Positions 1 to 7,291 of a stretch of 21,126 bases of DNA are shown here, one piece after another. Every line of letters starts with the position of its first letter. Within the stretch, counting starts at the first letter, position 1. A model generated the notes under the pieces. That model was not told where the DNA came from and did not search any database. It worked only from the letters and a program-made list of their open reading frames with translations. The position numbers were made by a program, and so were the translations under genes. Origin of the DNA: UBA3839 sp963627995 (GTDB lineage: Bacteria > Bacteroidota > Bacteroidia > Bacteroidales > Bacteroidaceae); assembly GCA_963627995.1 (NCBI GenBank), contig CAVGCV010000030.1, forward strand, positions 1 through 21,126, written 5' to 3'.

Positions 1-61
1 GACTCGAACGCCCGACCCCTACGTCCCGAACGTAGTGCGCTACCAACTGCGCTACATCCCG
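1..61 (-). tRNA. tRNA-Pro (CGG anticodon), 3' end outside the window
   Basis: Read on the minus strand, the gene begins CGGGATG and has a D-arm (GCGC stem, AGTTGGTA loop) and an anticodon stem CTACG/CGTAG around the loop TTCGGGA, giving anticodon CGG for proline. The T-arm begins GGGCG TTCGAGT and then runs off the window edge, so the acceptor 3' strand is missing. The 5' end is at 61. A -7 box for it lies at 105-113 on the minus strand. Confidence 0.92.
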
Positions 62-104
62 ATTTCCGCCCTGCCGGGGGAAGCCCCCCTTCCGCAAAAT
101 CGTT

Positions 105-113
105 GCAAAGGTA
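105..113 (-). promoter_or_regulatory. Bacteroidetes -7 box for tRNA-Pro
   Basis: The minus strand reads TACCTTTGC, a perfect match to TAnnTTTGC, 43 bp upstream of the tRNA-Pro 5' end. A TTG about 19-20 bp further upstream on the minus strand could be the -33 element. Confidence 0.65.
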
Positions 114-151
114 CGCTTTTTTGCTCGTCCTGCAATTTTTTCTGCGGAGAA

Positions 152-184
152 TTTTGCGGGAAATCGAAAAATGCCTACCTTTGC
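152..184 (+). promoter_or_regulatory. Bacteroidetes sigma-A-type promoter for tRNA-Phe
   Basis: A -33 TTTTG at 152-156 is followed after 19 bp by the -7 box TACCTTTGC at 176-184. Both elements and their spacing fit the Bacteroidetes consensus. The tRNA-Phe 5' end lies 44 bp downstream. It is divergent from the tRNA-Pro promoter. Confidence 0.75.
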
Positions 185-228
185 ACTCGCAAACGGGACG
201 GAACGTCCGCCCCGATGCAGACGACGAT

Positions 229-301
229 GGTGCCATAGCTCAGTTGGTAGAGCATCGGACTGAAAATCCGTGTGTCCCCGGTTCGAATCCTGGTGGTACC
301 A
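229..301 (+). tRNA. tRNA-Phe (GAA anticodon)
   Basis: The gene is 73 nt without encoded CCA. The acceptor GGTGCCA pairs with TGGTACC (one G-T pair), followed by discriminator A. The D-stem is GCTC/GAGC. The anticodon loop CTGAAAA gives GAA for phenylalanine, on a stem TCGGA/TCCGT. Two mismatches stand out: T-T at 27-43 in the anticodon stem, and C-T at 51-63 in the T-stem (CCCGG/CCTGG). Everything else is canonical, including TTCGAAT in the T-loop. Confidence 0.93.
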
Positions 302-313
302 CATCGAGGGGAA

Positions 314-344
314 GGAAGCCGCAGCAATGCGGCTTCCTTTTTTA
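314..344 (+). terminator. Rho-independent terminator after tRNA-Phe
   Basis: A 9-bp perfect stem, GGAAGCCGC/GCGGCTTCC, encloses a 6-nt loop and is followed by a run of seven T. It starts 12 bp after the tRNA. Confidence 0.88.
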
Positions 345-362
345 TTGCCCGGCGGCCGCTCC

Positions 363-590
363 TCCGCGCTGCCCGGACATCTCCTCCGCGCCGCCGCTTC
401 CGCCGTGGGGCACAGCCGGTTCGGCCGCTCCGCAGGGGCGCGGAATTTCCAAGTACTTGGAAATATTTTTCCAAGTACTTGGAAGAAAATTTTCAAGTAC
501 TTGGAAATATTTTTTCTCTGCGCGCGTGCCGGATTCCCCCTGCGGAGCGGCGGGGCTTTCTCCGCGCGGCGGTCTGGCGCGGTCTGTTGC
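363..590. repeat. Intergenic palindrome array with 22-bp pitch, copy 1
   Basis: Short palindromes are centred on a 22-bp grid. The sites are TCCGCGCT (centre 366.5), TCCGCGCC (388.5), nothing clear at 410.5, TCCGCAGG (432.5), and three CAAGTACTTG cores (454.5, 476.5, 498.5), the first two within TTCCAAGTACTTGGAA. TCTGCGCG (520.5), CCTGCGGA (542.5), TCCGCGCG (564.5) and a weak TCTGTTGC (586.5) follow. The spacers between the central cores are AT-rich and nearly self-complementary (AAATATTTTT, GAAAATTTT). A 15-bp perfect inverted repeat at 424-438 and 537-551 encloses the core. The array fills the spacer between the tRNA-Phe terminator and the AraC gene. Its function is unknown. Confidence 0.85.
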
Positions 591-756
591 GGCCTGGCGC
601 GCGTCCGCGCGGCGGAGAGCGACGGAAAAGTGCGGATTCTTTTTGCCAGGTGGCGTTTTTTTCGCACTTTTACACCGCAAAGACGCGGCCCGGCCGTACA
701 GACATCCCGCAGGACATGGCGCATCACCATCACCAAGCACCACACAGGAGGGGCGT
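591..756. other. Spacer upstream of the membrane AraC gene
   Basis: No gene or convincing -7 box is visible here. The region holds a short T-run near 655-662 and an AGGAGG-like stretch (746-752) directly upstream of the ATG at 757, which supports that start. Confidence 0.4.
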
Positions 757-1890
757 ATGAGCTTTCTATCCATCTTCCCCCTTCCCCACGACATTGTTAC
801 GTTCCTGTCTGCCTCCATCGTTGCCGTGATGGGGGCGGTGCTGCTGGGCATCCGCGTGCCGCGCAACCGGCAGTGGGGCGGATTCCGGCGGATGAGGCTC
901 ATCCTCGCCCTCTCGTATTTCGTGCTGAGCGGCTCGGCGTTTGCCAGCAGCGTGGCGCAGGTGGAGGAGGAATCGCCGTCGCTGCTCTCCGCCTTCACGC
1001 TCATCGTGGCGGGTTACCAGGCGCTGCTCTTCACGGCCACGACCGTCACCTTTGTCAGTCCGCGCTTCGTGTGCGTCCGGTCGCTGCTGTGGCAGCTGGC
1101 CGCCGTCACGCTGCTGGGGGCGTCGCTGCTCGCCGTGCTGGCGTTCGCTCCCCGGCTTTTTGGCGTGGCCTTTGCGCTGATGGCCGTGGGCTACGTGGCG
1201 CAGCTGGCGGCTTACCTCCGCCTTTTCCGCCGCCGCTACGCGCAGTGCGTGGCGCGCCTCGAGGCGCACTACGATGAGGACGAGTCGGGACGCCTGCGGT
1301 GGATTGTCCGCTGTTTCTACAGCGCGCTGGGCGTTGGCGTGCTGGCGCTGGCTTTCGCCGTCCTGCCCATGGGGCTTGCGGCCTACGACGGCTTCACCGC
1401 CGCCTATACCCTGTACTATGTCTACATGGCCTGCTGCGTGGTGAACTACCGCGTCAACAACAGCTTCATCGTGCGGGTGGCGGGCGCGCCCGTGGCCGGA
1501 TGCGCGGACGCGGCGGACGACACCGTTCCCGCCGCCGGCGCGGCCGACCCGCGCGAGGCGCTGCTCGAAGCGTCCTTGCGGCGGTGGGTGGAGGCCAAGA
1601 TGTTTCTGGCGACGGACGTGACCTCCGACGAGGTGGCCGCGCAGCTGGGCACCACGCGCCGCTACTTGGCGTGGTATTTCTCCACGCGGCGGCAGACCTC
1701 GTTCCGCTCGTGGCGGCTGAGTCTGCGCATTGCCGAGGCCGAGCGCCTGCTGCGCGAGGGCTGCGGCGTGTCGGTGGCGGCACTGCACAGGCTGGTGGGC
1801 GTGAGCGACAAGAGCAACTTCCACAAGCAGTTTCGCCAGACCACGGGAATGACCCCGTCGGAGTACAAGGACAGGTTCGGCAGGGTGTAG
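757..1890 (+). CDS. Membrane-embedded AraC-family transcriptional regulator
   Basis: The product is 377 aa. The N-terminal 235 residues form about seven hydrophobic segments (roughly 12-31, 46-64, 76-99, 107-128, 134-154, 185-206, 214-232). A short Ala-rich linker leads to an AraC-type double helix-turn-helix domain at about 275-375, ending in the family signature around SDKSNFHKQFRQTTGMTPSEY. This build implies a one-component regulator that senses at the inner membrane and binds DNA directly; the ligand and targets are unknown. The frame stays open far upstream, but the ATG at 757 follows an AGGAGG and begins the first hydrophobic segment, so it was chosen. It converges on the efflux operon with 37 bp between the stops, so it is not clearly linked to that operon. 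Confidence 0.85.
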   Translation: MSFLSIFPLPHDIVTFLSASIVAVMGAVLLGIRVPRNRQWGGFRRMRLILALSYFVLSGSAFASSVAQVEEESPSLLSAFTLIVAGYQALLFTATTVTFVSPRFVCVRSLLWQLAAVTLLGASLLAVLAFAPRLFGVAFALMAVGYVAQLAAYLRLFRRRYAQCVARLEAHYDEDESGRLRWIVRCFYSALGVGVLALAFAVLPMGLAAYDGFTAAYTLYYVYMACCVVNYRVNNSFIVRVAGAPVAGCADAADDTVPAAGAADPREALLEASLRRWVEAKMFLATDVTSDEVAAQLGTTRRYLAWYFSTRRQTSFRSWRLSLRIAEAERLLREGCGVSVAALHRLVGVSDKSNFHKQFRQTTGMTPSEYKDRFGRV

Positions 1891-1927
1891 GCGCTTGCGG
1901 ATGGCGGCCCTGCCGGGGAGGCGGGCG

Positions 1928-3469
1928 TCAGCGTCGGTGCATCCGCCCCTTCTTGAGCATTTTCCCGACGAAGTTCCACGCCGGCATCTTCTTCAGCGTG
2001 CTTCTGACGGGCTGCACGTCCCAGAGCAGGAAGACGAGCAGCACCGCCACGCCGGCGATGCAAGTCGCGCCGTAGAGCTGGCGGATGCTGATCGCCAGCA
2101 GGCCGGAGGCATCGTAAGGCAGGCCGCGCGCCATGTTGTCGGCCATTTGGTGGCGGAGGCCGAGGCTGTACAGCCCCGAGCACATGGCCGATACGGGTCC
2201 GTTGCGCACCATCCCGACGATGGTGAGCCCCATGAAGAAATGCTCGAACGACATCAGCTCCTCCAGGTAGATTGTCAGTGTGACGAAGAAGATGCCGCTG
2301 CCGAAGGAGCGCAACGCGATGGGCAGGTACATGGCCTCGACGGGCAGGCCCGGGTCGATGAGGAAGTACATCGTGACGGGGTAGGCGGCCATCGCGGCCA
2401 CGCCGACGGTCAGGAGCCGCGTGTACTTCTGGCGCAGCACCTTCATCCAGAACAAGCAGAACAGGCATCCGGCCACCGCCGCCACCCACTCCACGAGGTT
2501 GAAGACGTTGGTCGTGAATGCGCCGAAGTGGAGCACGCCGCCCGTGAATGCCGTCTGCAGCACTTTCGGCGTGCTGCCCATGAACTCCACGAAGGCAAAG
2601 AGGATGAGCAGCGGCATGAGCCGCTTGTATTTCCATGCGGCGGGGGAGATGTAGGGGTGGCGTATGTGCCGGCTGCGCTGTATGCAGAGATAGGCGGTCG
2701 CGGCGAACAGCAGCAGGTCGATCCGCATCACCCGGCCGTCGAGCCAGTTGTAGTGCTCGCCATAGTTGAAGAAGAAGATGAACTCAAGCATCAAGGCCGA
2801 CCATAGCAGGCATCCCAGCCAGTCGACGCTGATGAAGGGGATGGGCTTCATGAACATGAAGTCGTGGGTGGCGACGTAGACGACGAGCGCCACCGTGAGC
2901 AACAGTCCCGCCACGACGTAGTTGACGGCGCGCCAGTCCTGGCACGCGTACACCAGGTGCTCCGTCATCCAGGGCGCGAGGAACATGTTGCCCAGCACGA
3001 GGCAGTAGAGCAGGGGGAAGAAGACGGTGAAGTCGCGCTTCGGCGTCATCCACAACTGGATGTTGCTCATGCACTCGAATGTGCCGCAGAGCTTGAAGAA
3101 CCCGGCCACGTAGGCGAGGGCGCACATGACGGGGAGCGATTCGGTGTGGACGATGAGCAGGTCGCAGGCGGCCACGGCCAGTGCTGCCGTGAGGAGCAGG
3201 CGGCGGTTGGCAAAGCGGAACTTGAGTCTGAAGAGCAGCGGGAAGGGCATGGCCACGCCCACCACGTTGAACATGACGACCATGAGCACGTCCTCGCGCA
3301 TCAGGCTGTATTCGCCCATCACCTGGCTCATCGCTCCGCCGTAGATGCCGCCCGACAACTGGAAGATGAAGGCGAAGAGAAGGTAAATCCACGGCTGGAG
3401 GCGGCGCGGCACGCAGCCGTTGAACGAGGGGACGCGAAACGGTCCCTGGAGCATCGGAGGCCCTGCCAT
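1928..3469 (-). CDS. MFS efflux pump, EmrB/DHA2-like
   Basis: The 513-aa protein is almost entirely hydrophobic helices (I estimate 12-14) joined by short Arg/Lys-rich loops, the size and build of 14-helix drug:H+ antiporters. The sequence diverges from textbook EmrB, as is usual for Bacteroidetes homologues. Its ATG lies one base after the adaptor stop codon, so it is the last gene of a tolC-hlyD-mfs operon and probably translationally coupled. With its partners it would drive proton-coupled export across both membranes. The substrate cannot be read from sequence; drugs, bile salts or fatty acids are usual for the family. No strong terminator is visible in the 37 bp before the convergent AraC gene. 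Confidence 0.85.
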   Translation of the reverse strand: MAGPPMLQGPFRVPSFNGCVPRRLQPWIYLLFAFIFQLSGGIYGGAMSQVMGEYSLMREDVLMVVMFNVVGVAMPFPLLFRLKFRFANRRLLLTAALAVAACDLLIVHTESLPVMCALAYVAGFFKLCGTFECMSNIQLWMTPKRDFTVFFPLLYCLVLGNMFLAPWMTEHLVYACQDWRAVNYVVAGLLLTVALVVYVATHDFMFMKPIPFISVDWLGCLLWSALMLEFIFFFNYGEHYNWLDGRVMRIDLLLFAATAYLCIQRSRHIRHPYISPAAWKYKRLMPLLILFAFVEFMGSTPKVLQTAFTGGVLHFGAFTTNVFNLVEWVAAVAGCLFCLFWMKVLRQKYTRLLTVGVAAMAAYPVTMYFLIDPGLPVEAMYLPIALRSFGSGIFFVTLTIYLEELMSFEHFFMGLTIVGMVRNGPVSAMCSGLYSLGLRHQMADNMARGLPYDASGLLAISIRQLYGATCIAGVAVLLVFLLWDVQPVRSTLKKMPAWNFVGKMLKKGRMHRR

Positions 3470-3470
3470 C

Positions 3471-4508
3471 TTACTTGCGGTTTACCTTTGTCTCCACATT
3501 GAGTCCGGCGCGCAGCAGGGCCACCTCTTTCGGGTCGTTGTCCCTGGTGAGCGCGATGCGCACCGGCACGCGCTGCTCCACCTTCACGAAGTTGCCCGTC
3601 GCATTGTCCACCGGCACCATGGAGTAGGCCGACCCGGCTGCGGCCGACAGGGCCTCCACCTTTCCGTGGAACACCACGCCGGGTATGGCGTCGGCGGTGA
3701 AGTCGACGGCCTGTCCGGCGGCGATGCCCGGCATCTGCGTCTCGCGGTAGTTGGCCACGACCCACACGTCGTTGTCGTCCACGATGCGCGCCAGCATCTG
3801 GCCGGGCTGCACGAGCTGGCCTACATGGACTTCCTTCCTGCCCATCACGCCGTCGCACGCCGCCACGATGACGGTGTAGGAGAGGTTCAGGCGCGCCAGG
3901 TTGAGCTGCGCCTCGGCCACGCTCTCCCCGGCGCGCGAGCCGCCCAGTTGCTCTGCCTGCACGCTGCGCACCGATGCCGCGCTCTGCCTGCGGCTGCTGG
4001 CCTGCTCGTACCGGGCCTTTGCGCCGAGGTAGCGCGCGTGGGCATTGTCGTACTGCTGGCGCGTCACGGCATCCTTCTTCATCAGCGCGGCAAAGCGGTC
4101 GAAGTCCTGCCTGGCGTTCATCATCTCCACGCGCGCCTCCTCGACGCCGGCCGTTGCCGTCTGCACGTCGCTCGCCGTCGTGCCCATGCTTGCGGAAACC
4201 GCCGAGGATCCCGACTTCGAGCCGCGCAACCCCGCCTCCGCCTGGGCCAGGTGCAGGCGGTACTCCGCGTCCTCGATGACGACGAGCGTGTCGCCCTTCC
4301 TCACATGCTGGAAGTCGCGGAACCGTATCTCCTTGATGAACCCCTGCACGCGGGTGTTGATGGGCGCGATGTGGCGGCACACCTGCGCGTCGTCGGTGTA
4401 TTCCACGCCGACTCCATGGACGAAGTGGCTGAAGCACCAGCCGACTGCGCCCGCCATGAGGAGGACGACCACTACGTTGTATGCCCTCTTTACGAATTTC
4501 TTGTTCAT
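3471..4508 (-). CDS. HlyD/EmrA-family periplasmic adaptor (membrane fusion protein)
   Basis: The 345-aa product has one N-terminal membrane anchor (about 9-27), a first half-barrel motif around residues 45-75 (INTRVQGFIKEIRF...KGDTLVVI), a long Ala/Gln/Arg-rich coiled-coil hairpin at about 80-215, and the second half-barrel at about 220-255 (CDGVMGRKEVHVGQLVQPGQ). A beta-barrel domain and a basic tail complete it. This is the EmrA layout that bridges an inner-membrane MFS pump to a TolC channel. The frame continues upstream to 4586 and overlaps the end of the TolC gene. The ATG at 4508 places the anchor at the N-terminus, leaves 58 bp after the TolC stop and is preferred. Confidence 0.9.
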   Translation of the reverse strand: MNKKFVKRAYNVVVVLLMAGAVGWCFSHFVHGVGVEYTDDAQVCRHIAPINTRVQGFIKEIRFRDFQHVRKGDTLVVIEDAEYRLHLAQAEAGLRGSKSGSSAVSASMGTTASDVQTATAGVEEARVEMMNARQDFDRFAALMKKDAVTRQQYDNAHARYLGAKARYEQASSRRQSAASVRSVQAEQLGGSRAGESVAEAQLNLARLNLSYTVIVAACDGVMGRKEVHVGQLVQPGQMLARIVDDNDVWVVANYRETQMPGIAAGQAVDFTADAIPGVVFHGKVEALSAAAGSAYSMVPVDNATGNFVKVEQRVPVRIALTRDNDPKEVALLRAGLNVETKVNRK

Positions 4509-4566
4509 TGTTGCCTGTCTTTTTGCGTTTGGATATTTCACTGTCAGCTCGTTGCTTCCCGCCCGG

Positions 4567-5874
4567 TCAGATTTCCCCGGCCACATACTTCATCCGGTAG
4601 TAGGCGTACACGATGTTGATCCGTGCGTCCACCTCCTTCAGCTCGGCGTTCAGGCGGAGGTTCGAGGCGTCCACCATGTCCGTCACCAGGGCAAGCTGGC
4701 CGAGGTACCGGGCGCTCGTCACGTCGTAGTTCTGGCGGGCCAGCTCCACGCTCTTCCGCTGTGTGGCGAGCTCCACGTAGGTCTGCTGGTACTGCACGTA
4801 GGCCGCCTGCACGCTGTTGTCGAGCTGCTCGGCCTGCACGGCGTGGGCCTCGCGCGCCTGGCGCGTCTCCACGGCCGCCTGCCGGAGGCGCTTGTTGCTC
4901 TTGAACAGCGCGCCGATGCTGTACTTTATGCCGACCCCCACATACCACACGTTGAGGTTCTTGTCGATGGGCGGCAGCTCGAACGTTATCGGCCCGTCGA
5001 AGTTGTCGGCCGCCACCAGGGCCACCTTGGGCAGCATGTCGCTCTTGGCCATCCTCTCCCTCTGCTCGGCCATGCGGATGGCGTTGGCGCTCTGCTCCAG
5101 CAGCGGGGAGCTCGCCGCGCCGGCGCTCTGCCAGTAGGCCTCGCCGTCCCTGGCATACACCTTGTCAATGATTGTGGAGTCGGGGACGAGCGTCGCCCCC
5201 GTGTCCATGCCCAGCGTGTTGCACAGCTGGTGGTTGAGTATGCTGCGGCTGTTGCGGAGCGCGGTCAGCCCCAGTTTCAGGCTCTCCATCTGCAGCTCGT
5301 AGCGCGTGACGTCGTTCTTCAGCGCCATGCCCTGCGCCTGCTTTTCGCTGATGTCGGCAATGAGCTGGCGGGTCAGCCCGATGTTCTTCTCGTACACCTT
5401 TATCTGGTTGTCAATCTTGTAGAGGTCGAGGTACTGGCCCAGAGCGGCGAAGCGCACCTGCTGCCGCGTGAGCCTTACGCCCGCCTCCGCCTGCCTCTTC
5501 CCAAGCTCGGCGAGCTCGATGCCGGCGTTTATCGCGCCGCCGGCATACACCGTCTGCTGCACCTGCAGCGAGAAGTTGTTGCCGAAGTGCGGTGAGCTGA
5601 GCCCGTGGACATTGCCGAAGTCGCGGTCGGCGAGCAGCGCGTTGCCGATGTGGCTGATCGAGAGCGACGCGTCGATGTCGGGCAGCCGCTTGCTCCGCGC
5701 CGATTCGACGCCCAGGCTGGCCGCCTCGACACCCGACTTCTGCGCACGCAGGTGCGCGCTGTTCTCCTCAATCGCCTCGAAAAGCTGGCCAATGCCCAGC
5801 ACCGTCCGCTGGGCATGCGCCAGCGGTGTGGCCCCGAGCAGCAGGAAGCCAGCAAGCATGATTCTCCTTGTCAT
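4567..5874 (-). CDS. TolC-family outer membrane efflux protein
   Basis: The 435-aa product has a signal peptide (MTRRIMLAGFLLLGATPLAHA, cut at about residue 21). Two repeats of long amphipathic helices follow, rich in Ala, Gln and Glu with R-S-K and L-x-Q-A patterns, as in trimeric TolC channels. The C-terminal stretch (about 345-430) has the second helical hairpin, including the QLALVTDMVDASNLRLNAEL region. It is the first gene of the minus-strand efflux operon and lies divergent from an AraC gene, a common Bacteroidetes arrangement for drug-efflux loci. A -7 box at 5905-5913 probably drives the operon. Confidence 0.9.
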   Translation of the reverse strand: MTRRIMLAGFLLLGATPLAHAQRTVLGIGQLFEAIEENSAHLRAQKSGVEAASLGVESARSKRLPDIDASLSISHIGNALLADRDFGNVHGLSSPHFGNNFSLQVQQTVYAGGAINAGIELAELGKRQAEAGVRLTRQQVRFAALGQYLDLYKIDNQIKVYEKNIGLTRQLIADISEKQAQGMALKNDVTRYELQMESLKLGLTALRNSRSILNHQLCNTLGMDTGATLVPDSTIIDKVYARDGEAYWQSAGAASSPLLEQSANAIRMAEQRERMAKSDMLPKVALVAADNFDGPITFELPPIDKNLNVWYVGVGIKYSIGALFKSNKRLRQAAVETRQAREAHAVQAEQLDNSVQAAYVQYQQTYVELATQRKSVELARQNYDVTSARYLGQLALVTDMVDASNLRLNAELKEVDARINIVYAYYRMKYVAGEI

Positions 5875-5904
5875 CCCAAAAAACGGTATTTTTTAATTCC
5901 GGCT

Positions 5905-5913
5905 GCAAAGGTA
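5905..5913 (-). promoter_or_regulatory. -7 box for the efflux operon
   Basis: The minus strand reads TACCTTTGC, 31 bp upstream of the tolC-like ATG. No good -33 TTTG is seen at the expected distance, which would suit activator dependence, for example on the divergent AraC protein. That dependence is inference. Confidence 0.6.
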
Positions 5914-6001
5914 CGGCGATTCCTCCGTTGCCGGATTTTAATTATTTCGCGGTTTATGGACGATTGCGGAACATCAGTTCCCTTTTGTCGCAGTTATTCC
6001 G

Positions 6002-6010
6002 TACTTTCGC
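6002..6010 (+). promoter_or_regulatory. Weak -7 box for the divergent AraC gene
   Basis: TACTTTCGC differs from TAnnTTTGC at one conserved position and lies 23 bp before the ATG at 6033. A TTTTG at 5983-5987 is only 14 bp upstream, shorter than the usual 19-20 bp, so the call is tentative. Confidence 0.35.
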
Positions 6011-6032
6011 AGATGAAAAGAGAACAGGCTTC

Positions 6033-6920
6033 ATGAATCTATCAGAACTGAGCGGCCGCCAGGAGGCCAGGCTCTACTGCTCGCGGCTGGAGGAATGGCG
6101 GCATGGCCCGCAAGTCCTGGCCCACGGCGCGATATTGATATGCCGCGCGGGCGAGGCCGTGCTGAAGGTGAACTACAAGGAGTGGGAAATGTACGAGGGA
6201 GCGGTGATGACCGTTTTCCCCAACGACGTGGTGGAGCTGGCCGCGAGGGACGGGACCTCGGGGGCGGCGGCCCCGTGCGCCAGTCCCGGCGGAGTGTTCC
6301 AGGTCGAGATGCTGCAATACAGCCCGTCGCTCCTGCGAGAGGCGAGCCTCCAGCTGGAGCAGACCGTCTATTCGTCTTTGCGCGAGGACCGCTGCCGCCA
6401 GGACGCCCCCGTGGTGGCGGACATCGTCGGCTGCATGTTCGCCCTGCTGAGGGCCTACTCCCGCCAGCCCGGATGCACGTGCTTCCCCCAGCTCGTGCTG
6501 TGCCAGCTCAAGGCCTTCTTCATCGGATTCCACGAGTATCTGCAGCGCAACCCGCAATACCGTGCCGACGAGGTGAAGTCGTACCGCGTGCGAAAGCTCT
6601 TCAACCTCTTCCTGATGCTCCTGGAGAGAGACTACCGCGTCTCGCGCGGCGTCACCTATTACGCCTCGCGGATGAGCATCTCCTCCAAGTACCTCACGAC
6701 GATAGTGCGCCAAGTGACCGGCCACACGCCGAAGGCCATCATCGACCACTACGTCATCCTGCAAATCAAGATGCAGCTGCAGCGTTCCTCGCAAAGCATC
6801 AAAGAGATAGCGTGGGAGTACAACTTCGCCGACATCAGCTTCTTTTGCCGCTATTACAGGAAGCACACGGGGAAGACGCCGCAGAAAGAGCGGCAGCAAA
6901 ACGGCTTCGGCCCGCAGTGA
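6033..6920 (+). CDS. AraC-family regulator, probable efflux operon regulator
   Basis: The 295-aa product has an N-terminal cupin-like half (about 25-130; note PQVLAHGAILICRAGEAVLK and VFPNDVVEL). An alpha-helical linker follows, then an AraC-type HTH domain at about 195-288 with both helix-turn-helices; the second ends in SFFCRYYRKHTGKTPQKER. No membrane segments or signal peptide are present, so it is cytoplasmic. It is divergent from the TolC-HlyD-MFS operon across about 158 bp, the usual position of the local activator. The frame is open back to 5868, but the ATG at 6033 gives the standard family length of about 290 aa and leaves room for a promoter. Confidence 0.88.
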   Translation: MNLSELSGRQEARLYCSRLEEWRHGPQVLAHGAILICRAGEAVLKVNYKEWEMYEGAVMTVFPNDVVELAARDGTSGAAAPCASPGGVFQVEMLQYSPSLLREASLQLEQTVYSSLREDRCRQDAPVVADIVGCMFALLRAYSRQPGCTCFPQLVLCQLKAFFIGFHEYLQRNPQYRADEVKSYRVRKLFNLFLMLLERDYRVSRGVTYYASRMSISSKYLTTIVRQVTGHTPKAIIDHYVILQIKMQLQRSSQSIKEIAWEYNFADISFFCRYYRKHTGKTPQKERQQNGFGPQ

Positions 6921-6943
6921 CGGGACTGCCGGCAGGGGCGGGC

Positions 6944-7149
6944 GGCGCGCCGCTTCCACGGCGACGGCGCGCCGCCGTTTCAGCGCGTGCGTGGCGCGTT
7001 GCCAGGGCCGCCGCAGAGCGGTGGAATTTCCAAGTACTTGGAAAAATATTTTCAAGTACTTGGAAGAAAATTTCCAAGTACTTGGACGTTTCGGAACACT
7101 GCGCACCCCCTCCGTCCGGACCGCGCCGCCGCCTTGCCCCCGGTGCGCC
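6944..7149. repeat. Intergenic palindrome array with 22-bp pitch, copy 2
   Basis: Palindromes again sit on a 22-bp grid. GGCGCGCC is centred at 6947.5 and 6969.5, there is no clear site at 6991.5, and GCCGCAGA is at 7013.5. CAAGTACTTG cores are at 7035.5, 7057.5 and 7079.5; ACTGCGCA is at 7101.5, ACCGCGCC at 7123.5 and GGTGCGCC at 7145.5. The layout, including the empty third slot, matches copy 1 at a constant offset of 6581 bp with no gaps. Both copies share GGAATTTCCAAGTACTTGGA at the first core. The array lies between the AraC stop and the bL19 promoter. The first two GGCGCGCC sites could also fold as an RNA hairpin (6941-6976) that may end the AraC transcript. Confidence 0.85.
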
Positions 7150-7291
7150 GGGCGCTGAAAGACGGCGGGCTGTGCCCCGGGCGCGGCCCCGGAGCGCGTG
7201 CAAAGGCCGTGCTCCGGGGTATTTCTCCAGGGCGGGACGGGGCTTCCGCAGATTTCGGGCAGAAAAGTAGCGCGGTTTGCCGGAAAAGTCG

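Noticed and set aside
446..503. CRISPR array
   Set aside because: The repeats are only 10-18 bp palindromes with 4-12 bp AT-rich spacers that are themselves similar to each other. No unique spacers and no cas genes.
103..756. Continuous open frame upstream of the AraC gene that would add 218 residues
   Set aside because: It runs through the tRNA-Phe gene, its terminator and the palindrome array; the GC-rich sequence simply lacks stops. The ATG at 757 has a good ribosome binding site.
766..1824. Long open frame antisense to the AraC gene
   Set aside because: It follows from GC-rich third positions of the real gene. The translation is low-complexity Arg/His/Gln-rich, with no recognisable domain. 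The same applies to long antisense frames at 8005-9801, 11143-12177, 12840-13889 and 15079-16227.
4509..4586. Earlier start for the HlyD-like gene
   Set aside because: The extra 26 residues are polar, overlap the TolC gene end and would push the membrane anchor inside the protein.
6941..6976. Dedicated rho-independent terminator after the second AraC gene
   Set aside because: The hairpin arms are the two on-grid GGCGCGCC sites of the palindrome array and no T-run follows. I list it as part of the array, though it may still affect transcript ends.
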